Assembly (NCBI RefSeq): GCF_019279795.1
Contig: NC_056733.1
Location: 1,120,652,907-1,120,716,906 of the forward strand
DNA: 64,000 nt
DNA from: Protopterus annectens
Lineage: Eukaryota; Chordata; Ceratodontiformes; Protopteridae
Direction of reading: 5' to 3'
In this document: in pieces, positions 45,356-55,173 of the stretch
How the letters are laid out: each line of letters opens with the position of its first letter
Numbering within the stretch: position 1 is the stretch's first letter
The notes under the pieces: generated by a model
Databases searched by the model: none
The model's input: only the letters and a program-made list of their open reading frames with translations
What the model was told of the DNA's origin: nothing
Translations under genes and position numbers: made by a program

Positions 45356-45610
45356 TTTAGTCCCCAGGAAAGAAGGCATCTGGAGACCCATTCTGGATCT
45401 CTCCCAGTTAAATACATTTTTGAAGGTTCATTCCTTTTGGATGCTAATGCTTCAAACATTGTTTCCTCTTCCTCAGGCTTTTCTGGTTTCCCTGGATCTC
45501 AAGGATGCTTATCTACATATCCTGTTCATCACCTTTTCAGGAAATTTTTCTCTGCTTCCTGGCATTTTCAGTTCTCTGCTTTACCCTTTGGCCTCCGTAC
45601 TGCCCCAAAG
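45356..45610 (+). pseudogene. pol: D-1 RT palm fragment
   Basis: LVPRKEGIWRPILDLSQLNT is followed by palm A VSLDLKDAYLHI near 45,487-45,522, a shifted FQFSALPFGL-like block and TAPK. It ends where A-5 enters after ccaaag. It continues, in frame, at 51,299. Confidence 0.82.
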
Positions 45611-45793
45611 ATGTTCTTCGTGTTTCACTGTTGCAGTCATTACATTTGGGTAATCTGCTGGCAGGTTGCCCTCAGTCGGCCTAAATTCCAAAGTCTTGGG
45701 TCCTGCGTCAGTTGCTGTCTTCTCTTCCATGATGTCAGGTCATCAGGGGTATAAAACATGCAGCCGACGCCATTTTCTTCAGTCTTTCTTGCC
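45611..45793 (+). repeat. A-5 left ITR
   Basis: It runs from atgttcttcgtgtttcactg to the ttcagtctttcttgc block and is inverse to 51,085-51,298. The outer about 20 bases are left-specific and recur in the ICR. Confidence 0.88.
45705..45770 (+). promoter_or_regulatory. A-5 promoter: TATA box within inverted arms
   Basis: TATAAAA at 45,750-45,756. Upstream arm GCGTCAGTTGC (45,705-45,715) and downstream arm GCAGCCGACGC (45,760-45,770) pair with two mismatches. The gag ATG is about 175 bases downstream. The arrangement equals that of B-1 although the arm sequence differs. Confidence 0.6.
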
Positions 45794-45930
45794 CAGCGGT
45801 GCCCGAAGCAGAAGCATTTCGCAAGTGCCGGTTGGCCAACTACTGAAATATTCACGTTTGAGTTTCAGAACTGAAGTCTTCAATAAAGCTAAGTACCCCG
45901 TTGGTGAAATTTTTTTCCTGCTTTTTACCG

Positions 45931-47725
45931 ATGTCAGAAAAAGTTAATAATTGTATTACTTGTGGGAAGCAAATACCTCATAAGGATTTTCATTTATACT
46001 GTATTCCTTGCCTAGGCCCTGATCACAATGTGCCTGTCTGTCGGTTTTGTGCTAGATTTAACCAATGCACTATTAAGCGTCGGTATATTTTTGCATCTAA
46101 GTATTTTGGAAACAGATTTAACTACCCAGAGATGTCGTCAAATAGCAATCCGACTACCGGAGTACATAAAAAACGCAAAGAAAAGGACAGAGACAGGCAG
46201 TCGACATCCAAAACCGATGAAGAAGCTTCTCCTAAGCCAGTCGCCGGTTCACCGGTACTCAGTGAGGCACTTTCGTAGCCCTTGATACCCGCTACCTTCG
46301 AGTCGCAGGCCTCTACCGTCACCCATGTGGAGTCCGGCATGCCACAAGATACTCAAGGTATTGGACCGATGGATGTATCTCCCTCAGATGGGTCCGGAGC
46401 CACTGAGCAGGCACCGGCTCCTGAGGGTGTATTCAGACTTCAACATTTTACATCAAACCGACGAAAGCTGCAAAACCAAAGGCAAAGACACTTTTTAAAA
46501 CTAAAAAAACGATGCCTGCACAGGCCTCTATGCCTAAAAAACAGATGATCAAAATGGCTGAAGACCTTATTACCTTGATCAGGGGTACCCATTCCCCTCC
46601 AGATAAGAGGCCTAGTCAAGACACTGACTATGAATCTTCAGATCAGGTATCTATTTCTTCTGGTTCCTCTTTTGATCAGGAATTATGTTTACCTCTCTGT
46701 GATGATTCTGATGCTGAGGAGTCTATTCCATCCACATCTCCACCTGAGGATTACTCATTTGGAGAAACCTTGCATACTTTGAGAGCATTTTCACTGGGAG
46801 AGTCAAGACTTCTCAAAATCAAAAAAGAGGCTCAGAGATTTCCTCCTCCTTCCTCAGCACAAGCCTTTAGCCATTCCCCCTGTGTTAGACATTGTGGATG
46901 ATGTTTTTTCGGAGTCAAGCCTGACCCCTGACTCTTTACCTCCGGCTCCCAGTAAGCCTGACAGGTATTACAGGGTCCCTGACTCTCATAAATGTATATT
47001 TAGAAACCTTGCTGCTGATCCTGAAACCATTTCACAGGGTCCTAAGGGAGTTAAGGCCTCAACAGCAAAAAACCCTATCCCCTCCGACAGAGATTCCAGG
47101 GCGCTGGACAAAAGGGGAAAAAAGTTTTATAAATCTGCAACTTTGGCAATCAGGGCCTTAAACTGTCAATTTCATATGCTTAAGTACCAACAACATGTTA
47201 TGGGATTGCTGAAACAGAAAATTATGTTGATTTCAGAATGCGCAGAAAATAAGAAATTGCAGGAATTATTGCATGCAGCTGAACAAGTTGGAAAGCATAC
47301 TTTGCAATGTGGTTTTGATTCTTTAGAGGCCTCCTGCAGGGCCGCAGTTACTGGATCTGTGATTAGGAGACATGCCTGGTTAAAGGAACAAAATTTGCCT
47401 GATCATGTTAAAGCTAAATTGTTAGATGCACCTTTACAGCATGATTCTCTGTTTGGTATTAAGGCAGAAGAGGTTTTAAAGAAAATGGAAGACAAAGCTA
47501 AGTCTATGCAAACTGTTTTCTTACAAGTGCAGCCACCTAGATTCAGTAGACACTGGCTTACAAAAAATTGGTCCTTTCCTGTCAGAGCTCAAAGGGGCAA
47601 ATACAGATGCCCTAAGGGTTCCAGATACCAGGCTCAAGACTCATTCAGGTCAAAGCAATTGGGGAGCATCCACCTCCGAATCTGGAGGAGATAGAGCACA
47701 AACCTACAGAACGCAATCCCAATGA
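45931..47725 (+). pseudogene. gag: A-5 gag, frameshifted
   Basis: ATG 45,931. The Cys/His module is complete (CITCGKQIPH, YCIPCLGPDH, CRFCARF). Shifts and a TAG occur near 46,250-46,280, then KKQMIKMAEDLITLIRGTHS near 46,530 and an acidic block. The C-terminal half is open from 46,882 to 47,694 with PDRYYRV, DPETISQGPKG, the core CGFDSLEASCRAAVTGSVIR near 47,308, KKMEDKAKSMQT and a basic tail. Stop TGA 47,723-47,725 in the conserved CAATGA context. Confidence 0.87.
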
Positions 47726-49631
47726 CTTCCCTCTGCCTACACCAAGCATTTATCTTTTGGCAGCACCCATAGGGGGAAAATTAGCACTTTTTGCTCAAAA
47801 CTGGCAGTTAATGACCCAGGACAACTGGGTACTGAACATCATATCACAGGGATACAGATTCCATTTCCACAATCTGCCAATGACAAATGGTTGGCCAGAC
47901 CTGCCAAAAAAACAATGGGCAGAGGCACAGAAACAGGTTACGTCCCTCATGGATATGGGGGCCATTCAGATAGTATCAGAACAGGAAAAAGGACAAGGTT
48001 TTTACTCCAGACTGTTCTTGGTACCCAGAAAGGACAAGGCCTGGCAGCCAATACTGGATTTATTGATTTTGAACACATACCTGGACATTCCAAAATTCAA
48101 AATGCTCACTTTGCAACAGCTTCTGCCCATGCTGGGCAAGAATGCTTGGCTGGTGACTTTAGACTTAAAGGAGGCATACCTGCATGTCCCAATAAGACAG
48201 TCTTGCAGAAGATACCTCAGATTCAAGGCTAGCTTAATGCATTACCAATTCTCTGCACTGCTCTTTGGCTTATCTACTGCACCCAGGATCTTTACAAAGT
48301 GCCTGGCACCAGTAATTGCATTTTGCAGACAAAAAAGTATTCAGATATATCCTTACTTGGATGACTGTCTCATTCAAGCAGAGAATATGGACACTCTTCT
48401 ACGACACGTGGCATTTATAAAAAGGCTTCTAGCATGCCTAGGGTACACAATAAATGAAAAGAAATCAAAACTGGTATCCTCTCAAAGGATAACATTCCTG
48501 GGTGCAAGCTTGCATACAACTTCCCAGATGGCTTACCTCACGCCGGACAAACAAAGGCAACTGACTACTTACTTCAAACTGATGGCAACAAAAACCCAGT
48601 CTTCTGCAAGACAGATTCTGCAGGCTTTGGGCTTCATGGCATCCTGCATCCTACTAATTCCATATGCAAGACTGCATATGAGGAAACTTCAATGGTACCT
48701 AAAAAGTTTATGGAGTCAATATTGTCACAGTCTGGAAACAATGATTCCTCTCATTCCGTGCCTGCAACAGCAGTCTCTATGGTGGGCAAAGGCCTGTCAC
48801 CAAAACATGGGATGGCCCTTCACTCTACCCCCTGCCAGCCAAACCTTAACAGACGCATCAGATTATGCCTGGGGGGGGGCCCACATGGCAAGAAGATGCA
48901 TTCAGGGCATATGGGCACCAAATCAAATGCATATACATTATCAACCAAAAAGAGATGCTAGCTGTTCAAAATGCCCTAACAGCATTCAAGGACTTACTTC
49001 ATCCAGGTCAACTACTGATAAAGATGGACAACACCACAGTCATGTGGTACATTAACAAGCAAGGGGGCACACACTCATACCCCCTTTGCAGATTAGCCAT
49101 GGCACTGTGGACACAGCTTTGACCTACCAGATAAATCTTCAAGCTCAATTCCTGCCAGGAAAACAGAACACTCTGGCAGATGATTTAAGCAGAAACCTTA
49201 TGGATTCTCACGAGTGGAAACTAAATCCACAAGTATTCAGTGTGATAACAGAGAAATGGGGGAGCCCAGACATAGATCTATTTGCCTGTCTTCAAAATTA
49301 TCAACTGAAAAGATTCTGCACAAGGACTTATCACAGACAAGCATGGAAAGTGGATGCCCTATCTTTCATTTGGGAAAACCTGTCAGTTTACGCCTTTCCT
49401 CCTCTGCCTCTTCTACCCAAGGTTCTCCTAAAAGTCAGACAAGAGAAGCCAAAGATGATATTAATTGCCCCGGACTGGCCCCGCCAATACTGGTACCCAA
49501 TCCTAAGGAACTTATCTCAATACCCAGCTTGGACCTTGCCTCAAAGACCACAACTACTGTCCCAGCAAAACAATCAGATACTGCACAATCAACTACAGAC
49601 TCTGAACCTGGCAGCATGGCTAATCCTGTAG
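47721..49631 (+). pseudogene. pol: A-5 pol: intact RT, RNase H with shifts, MT-like
   Basis: The pol frame (NDFPLPTPSIYLLAAPIGGK) overlaps the gag stop in the +1 frame and has no ATG of its own nearby. RT is open in one frame to about 48,940: LFLVPRKDKAW, palm A VTLDLKEAYLHVPI near 48,155, FGLSTAPRIFTK, YLDDCLI near 48,352 and FLGASLHTTS. RNase H starts LTDASDYAW near 48,853, shifts at 48,940 and again near 49,110, and keeps KEMLAVQ, MDNTTVM and LADDLSR. The MT-like tail (YAFPPLPLLPKVLLK, MILIAPDWPRQYWYP) ends at 49,631. Confidence 0.9.
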
Positions 49632-50654
49632 TCATACAAACGACACCTCTCAGTAAAGCTGTGATGGATGTCATTTTGGAAGCCAGGAGGCCTAGTACTA
49701 GAAAATCTTATGCTGACAAATGGAAGAGATTTTGTGCTTGGAATCAAGCACAAGGAACTGATACAGCAGAACCACGTATTCCTCAGATATTACAATACTT
49801 GACTGAGATGCTTGACAAAGGCCTATCTTTCTCATCATTCAAAATCCATGCCTCTGCCATTTCGGCTCATTACAATACAGAGCACCAATCTTTTCTCATC
49901 CTTTACTAAAGCAGTATCTTTGAGGAGCCAAAAACCTAAGGCCTCCTAGAAGATCACCATTACCTGCATGGGACCTCAATTATGTGTTGGAAAAACTCAC
50001 CCTGCCTCCATTTGAACCAGCTGCTACCACTGATATACAGTTCTTATCATGGAAGACAGCTCTGCTACTAGCAATTACTGCAACAAGAAGGGTTTCAGAG
50101 CTACAGGCTCTCATGGGTGTAGAGCCATTTTATCATATTTTACCCAGGCAGGGTGTCTCTGAGGACAAATCCTACTTTTATGCCTAAGGTGGTTTCCAGT
50201 TTGGCTCTTAACCAAAAAATTCATCTGCCAACTTTTTATCCAAATCTGCAGAACAAAGGGGAGAGAATTCTGCATTCCTTGGGTGTACACAGACAGCTAA
50301 GATTCTGCTTGAGCAAGACAAAAGCTCTAAGAAAAACTGAGCAATTACTAGTGTCATATGCTGCAGGATCAGAAGGAAAGGCTATCTCAAAGTAGACAAT
50401 TTCAAAGTGGATAAGCCACTGCATCTGTTTCTGCTACTCACACCATGGTAAACCTGTGCCCAAGGGCATTAGCTTCCACCAGAGCTGCAGCCTTTCTCAG
50501 AGGAGTACCAACCAAAGACATTCTAGAGGCTGCTACTTGGAGTTCTGTTCACATCTTTACAAAGCATTACCATTTGCCTCTCTACTCTAAGTCCAGGGCA
50601 GGCTTTGCCACTGCAGTGCTGCAGGGCCTCATAGCCGCACCTAATGCTGTTTAG
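49343..50654 (+). pseudogene. A-5 tyrosine recombinase, few defects
   Basis: The frame opens at ATG 49,343 (catggaaagtgg) inside pol and overlaps it by about 290 bases. VMDVILEARRPSTRKSYADKW lies near 49,660. A missing base near 49,882 shifts the frame. Then VLEKLTLPPFEPA, TATRRVSELQALMG near 50,080, a shift near 50,140, and a TAG at about 50,395. A deletion at 50,470 removes the H of HSTR (reads ...ASTRAAAF), and Tyr lies in FTKHYHLPLYSKSRAG near 50,560. Stop TAG 50,652-50,654. The lost His would abolish activity. Confidence 0.87.
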
Positions 50655-50686
50655 CTCCAGCCTCCCAACTATAGCTTTGGGATTCT

Positions 50687-50788
50687 ACCCAAATGTAATG
50701 ACTGCAACAGTGAAACACGAAGAACATAGTACAGTTGTGTACACTTACCATAAATGTAGATGTTTGAGTGTATTCACTGTTGCAGTCC
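50687..50788 (+). repeat. A-5 ICR
   Basis: acccaaatgtaatgactgca to gaagaacat, then agtacagttgtgtacactta to cactgttgcagtcc. Both halves are near-exact inverse copies of the A-5 ends at 45,611 and 51,298. Confidence 0.9.
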
Positions 50789-50902
50789 AGGTTACCCTCC
50801 CGCCATCCCCCTGTCATTCTACAGTTTATCTTTCCTTCTCTATCCTTCTACAACCTATGTGGTGTATTTGCTTGTAGATGAAGGTGAAGTTTATATTGAT
50901 GC

Positions 50903-51049
<147 letters not shown>

Positions 51050-51084
51050 ATTGCTACCTTTTTGGGGGCACCTGACATCGGGGG

Positions 51085-51298
51085 CAAGAAAAACTAAAGA
51101 AAATGGCATCAGCTGCATGTTTTATACCCCTGACGACCTGAACGTCATGGAAGAGAAGACAGCAACTGACGCAGGACCCAATACTTTGGAATTCAGGCCG
51201 ACTGAGGGCAACCTGCCAGCAGATTACCCAAATGTAATGACTGCAACAGTGAATACACTCGAACATCTACATTTATGGTAAGTGCACACAACTGTATT
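51085..51298 (+). repeat. A-5 right ITR
   Basis: From aagaaaaactaaagaaaatg to acatttatggtaagtgcaca and caactgtatt. It contains the inverted TATA (gttttatacccc). The former CRE word reads tgaacgtcatgg, with an inserted A. Confidence 0.87.
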
Positions 51299-52168
51299 GT
51301 CTTCACCAAATGCCTTAAACTTCCAAAAATCATTCCAGACTCCTCAGGTTCATGTTTTTCTAGGGTGCAGGCTCCAGACTGTTCAATGCTGACATCATGG
51401 CCTCCTCTCAAAGCTTTAACAATTTAATTCCTTCTGCCTCTGGTTTCCATTATAGCCAAGGAGTTTCTAAAGGTTCAGGTTACATGGCTTCCACCATTCC
51501 TATGCCTCCTCTGGACAAGTTCCATATGAGGAAGCTCCAGTGGTTTCTAAAGTCAGTTTAGCTTCAACATTTTCATCCTTTACATTTTCTAATCTCCCTC
51601 ATCTCCAGCTGGAACTTTAGTGATGGATTCATTAGGTGTCCCTCAATCCAGAACTACCTTTTCAACCTCTAGCCCCCTCTCAGGAACTCTCCACAGGTGC
51701 ATTGGATGTGGGATGGCGAGCTTCCATTGGTCTTCTGAAAGTGCATGGCCTTTGTTCTCTGACAAAAGGCTACATCAGTGTCTGAGATGAGAGCTGTTCT
51801 GGTTCTTCAGGCCTTTCATTCTGTTTTGATTCCAGAGCCCCTCAGTATTCTCAGACAGTACCACAGTGATGTATAACAAAAAGCAAGGGGGAGGATAATG
51901 TCTTGCCTCCTGTGCAGACTAGCACTTCATGTTTGGTATCCAGCTGTCCAGTATCAGGTGACCCTTCAGGCAGTTTATATTCCCTCAGATCAGAACATTT
52001 GTGTGCATGCTTCACAGGGATGTATTTCTGGACTTGGGTAGATCTGAGTAGTACCCCACTGGTAGACAGTTTGCCTCCTCTCTGACCGGGCAACTTCTGT
52101 CTTTTGCACCAGAGTCCCATGTCTTCCATCTTGGAAGTTGGACATCTTCTCTGTGTTGGAAGGGGATG
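51299..52168 (+). pseudogene. pol: D-1 pol, RT end to MT-like start
   Basis: VFTKCLKLP is followed directly by a VHVFLGCRLQT-like block near 51,350, so the part with YLDD is deleted. HMRKLQWFLKSV lies near 51,525, a RNase H-like block near 51,690, QYHSDV (TDNTTVM equivalent) near 51,855 and LCRLALHVW near 51,912. FLDLG and SWKLDIFS near 52,030-52,155 correspond to DLFAS...AWKVDAL. It has many stops. A-6 follows. Confidence 0.7.
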
Positions 52169-52580
52169 ATGTTCTTCATGTTTCACTGTTGCAGTCATCA
52201 CACTTGGGTTATCTGCCTGCAGGTAGCCCTCAGTCGGCCCAAATACCAGAGACTTAGTATTTCTGGGTCGGTTGCTGTCACTCCAGGACTGACGTCAGGT
52301 CATCAGGGGTATAAAAACAGGCAGCCGATGCCATTACATCAGTTTTTCTTGCCCCAAATATCAGGAGCCCCCCAAATAGGGAGCTAAGTTATGGTGGGGA
52401 AAACACCACCAGTAAAAAGTAAATACCAAGACCCCTGAAAGGGGTGAGTAATAGACATGGGGAGAGAGACAAGGGGGCTGGAGGGAGAGAAACCAGGACT
52501 GCAACAGTGAATACACTCCAACATCTACATTTATGATAAGTGTACACAACTGTACTATGTTCTTCGTGTTTCACTGTTGA
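52169..52580 (+). repeat. A-6 left ITR joined to inverted spacer and ICR (fold-back)
   Basis: A normal left terminus (atgttcttcatgtttcactg), TGACGTCA at 52,290-52,297 and TATAAAAA from 52,310 run to ttgcccc. It then reads an inverted A-H-like spacer (ccaaatagggagctaagtta; compare taacctagctccctatttgg near 38,845) and an inverted ICR (acaactgtactatgttcttc). Inversion of the inner element between its two ITRs, followed by loss of the rest, would give this order. Confidence 0.7.
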
Positions 52581-52989
52581 AAATCTTTTAGTAAAACTGA
52601 CAAATTTCTAGTCAGCTTTGCAGCAGGGGCAGAGGGCAAGGCCATATCCCAACAATCAATCTCCAAATGGATAGCACACTGCATCCATTTCTGCCACAAA
52701 CACCATGGGAAACTGCCCCCTAAGGGGGTCAGGATGCATTCCACCAGGGCAACCTCCACCTCTGCAGCTTTTCTCAGGGGGGTCCCCACCAGGGACATCC
52801 TGGAAGCTGCAACATGAACTTCTGTTCATACTTTCACCAAGCATTACCACCTGTCTATCTTCTCCAAATCCAGGGCAGGTTTTTCAACTGCAGTCTTGCA
52901 GGGCATCCTAGCCAGCCCCGAGTCTTCTTGACTGCATCCACCCTTTTCTTCAGTTTTGGGAATCAACCCGTGTGTGATGACTGCAACAG
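52581..52989 (+). pseudogene. A-6 YR C-terminal fragment and ICR start
   Basis: Plus-strand YR starts abruptly at SFSKTDKFLVSFAAGAEGKA. It has HSTR near 52,737-52,750, a TGA replacing Trp before the Tyr block (caTGAact), FTKHYHLSIFSKSRAG and FSTAVLQGI. It runs into an ICR start (aatcaacccgtgtgtgatga ctgcaacag) that is cut at 52,989. The wording is closest to A-H YR. Confidence 0.78.
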
Positions 52990-53830
52990 CATTTTAAACA
53001 CTTTTTTTTTTTGCTACCTCTGGCTCCTGATTCTCAACCTCCAGCTTCCAAGACATCTGATAAGTTATACAAAGTTCTTGAGAATTGCAAACTTTTGTAT
53101 AAGTACCTTTCTGATCCATCACTAGTCTCACTTTCCTCTGACAAACCCAAACTGTTGCCATCGACTAAGCTACTTCCCTCCGAAAAGGATAGTTGAGCTA
53201 TGGAGAGGTTGGGTAAAAAGTCTGTACTGCTGCCACCTTGTGTTTTAGGACCAATTGCCAGGCTTGCATGATCGGATGTGTTTTGGCTCTTCTGTCTCGG
53301 GTAGCTTCAGTGGTCTCTGACCTTCCTGATTCTGATGGGAAGGCTTCAGTTTTTCCCATCCTTGGATCCACTTTTCAATCACCCGTCATTCCATTAAAAT
53401 GCAGCTATAATGCTGCTAACTTCTTCCCAGTCTGCTGCTTTTAGTTCTATGATGAGGTGGTGGTGTTGGCTACCTCTGCAAAGTTTACCTGATACTAAAG
53501 CTAAGCCTTTGGATTCCCCTCTGGATAATGGAAATCTTTTTTTTTGGGACAGCAGCTGATGACCCTTAAGGGTAAGGTCTGTCAAGAAGAGAAACTTTTT
53601 CCTTTCCTATCCCATCCCCAAATTCCAGAGGAATTGCCATTCCAAATCCACCTTTGTCCACAGATGCTGTTTCCACCTCTAGGTGTATTCTTCCTCCTAA
53701 AGCCACTTGGACTGCATCTCTGAAGCCTTCCTTTCAGGACAAGCCTGTCTCAGTTGGACATTTGGCCCCATCCCCCTTACCCAGGACACCCTCTCTGCCC
53801 ACCTTTCTCTGCCCCTTCCAAATTAGTATT
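52990..53830 (+). pseudogene. gag: D-2 gag fragment, decayed
   Basis: PLAPDSQPPASKTSDKLYKV near 53,025-53,085 equals the PPAPSKPDRYYRV block of group A. A CSYNAANF-like core lies near 53,400 with stops after it, then a T-rich broken region and a Pro-rich tail (HPPYPGHPLCPPFSAPSK near 53,765-53,825). The frame changes repeatedly. Confidence 0.65.
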
Positions 53831-54853
53831 GAGTCATCTCAGATTCATGGTTGCGGTTTGGCATTTTTTTAGTGGTAGTTTGCTGGTTTGGAAATCTCTT
53901 CCTTCCTTCTCAGGCATTCCACAGCCTCGAACAGCTTCCTCATTTTCCAGATACTTTTTGCAGTCCCTTTTGGATCGGGGCACCATTTAGCAAGTTCCAC
54001 CCTCCCAATTGGCAATGGGGGTTTTCCTCCAGAAAGCTTTTAGTTCCTTGGAAGGGTGCCTGGAGACCCATTCTGACCTTTCTCTGCTCAACCCCTTTCT
54101 GAAGGTCCCTTCTATCCAAATGCTGTCTTCAGATCATGTTTCCTGTTCCCCATGCCTTGGTTTCCCGGGACTTAAAGGATACCTACTTTCACATCCCCAC
54201 TCACCCTGTGTTCAGGAATTTTTTTTTCTGTTTCTCTCATTTTCAGTTCTCTGCGTTGACCTTTGGCTTTTCTACTGCCCCAGGGGCTTTCATCAGATTC
54301 CCTTCTCATTTCTCATTGCCTTTTTGTAGACCTGGGGGCAAAATCATCATCCCTCAATCTGCACAACCTCATTCAGGTTCCCTGTCCCAGCAGTCTGTTG
54401 CAAGATCTCCACTTTACCACTTGTCTTTTGCAAATTCTGGAGTTCACCATAAACCTCAAGAAATCTGTTCTGGTGCCCTCCCAGGATCATATTTTCCTGG
54501 GGTGCTGGTTTCAAACTCTTCCCTTGTTGGCTTTTCTTCCTGCTCCAAAGGTTTTGTTTCTGACCACGTTTTTCCAGTCTCCTTCCTCAGTCGTCTTAAA
54601 GCTAGTGTGTTTCTCAAGGTTCTTGGGGGTTGCTTCCTCTTCCCAGGCTGTATATGTGGAAGGTACAACAGTACTTCAGAGTGGCTTCAACAGTGCCACC
54701 TTCTGGAGATCTCTGTTCCTCTTGTTTCTAACTTGAGTTTTAGCTTTGTCAATCCAGGCTTCCCTCCCAGATTCCAGTTCCATCTCAAGAACTGTATGCT
54801 GATGCCTCAGACTTGAGGTGGGGGGCATCTTGTGGCCCTCTAATGGTCCAGGG
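53831..54853 (+). pseudogene. pol: D-2 pol, RT and RNase H start
   Basis: RT pieces: FSSRKLLVPWKGAWRPIL (about 54,020-54,075), RDLKDTYFHIPTHPVFRNFF (palm A) near 54,165, FQFSALTFGFSTAPGAFIRF near 54,240. The YLDD equivalent near 54,325 is not recognisable. FTINLKKSVLVPSQDHIFLG lies near 54,445. RNase H begins ADASDLRWGA near 54,800. E-1 enters after MVQG. Confidence 0.72.
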
Positions 54854-55035
54854 ATGTTCATCATGTTACACTGCTGCAGTCATTACACTTGGGTTATCCG
54901 GCCATCAGGTGGTCCCGCAGTCGGCCATAGTTACAAAGTCTTGGTCCGCCATCGGTTGCTGTCACCTCCTCCCTGACGTCAGTGCGACAGGGGTATATAA
55001 GATGCAGCCAATGCTATTTTCTTCAGTCTTTCTTG
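54854..55035 (+). repeat. E-1 left ITR
   Basis: From atgttcatcatgttacactg to ttcagtctttcttgc. Inverse of 60,139-60,349 inside the outer 20 bases. Confidence 0.85.
54950..55013 (+). promoter_or_regulatory. E-1 promoter: CRE word and TATA box
   Basis: TGACGTCA at 54,974-54,981 is followed by TATATAA at 54,994-55,000. Weak inverted arms (catcggttgc 54,950-54,959; gcagccaatg 55,004-55,013) enclose both. The gag ATG is at 55,174. Use as an RNA polymerase II promoter is inferred from position and motif. Confidence 0.6.
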
Positions 55036-55173
55036 CTGCGCGGTGCCCAAAGCAGAAGCAGTTCGCAAGTGCCGGTTGGCCTACTCCTGAGATTTTCATT
55101 CCGAATCCGGAACCGAAGTCTTCTAAAAAAAGCTAAGTACCCCGTTGGGGAAACTTTTTCTTGCCTCAGACCG

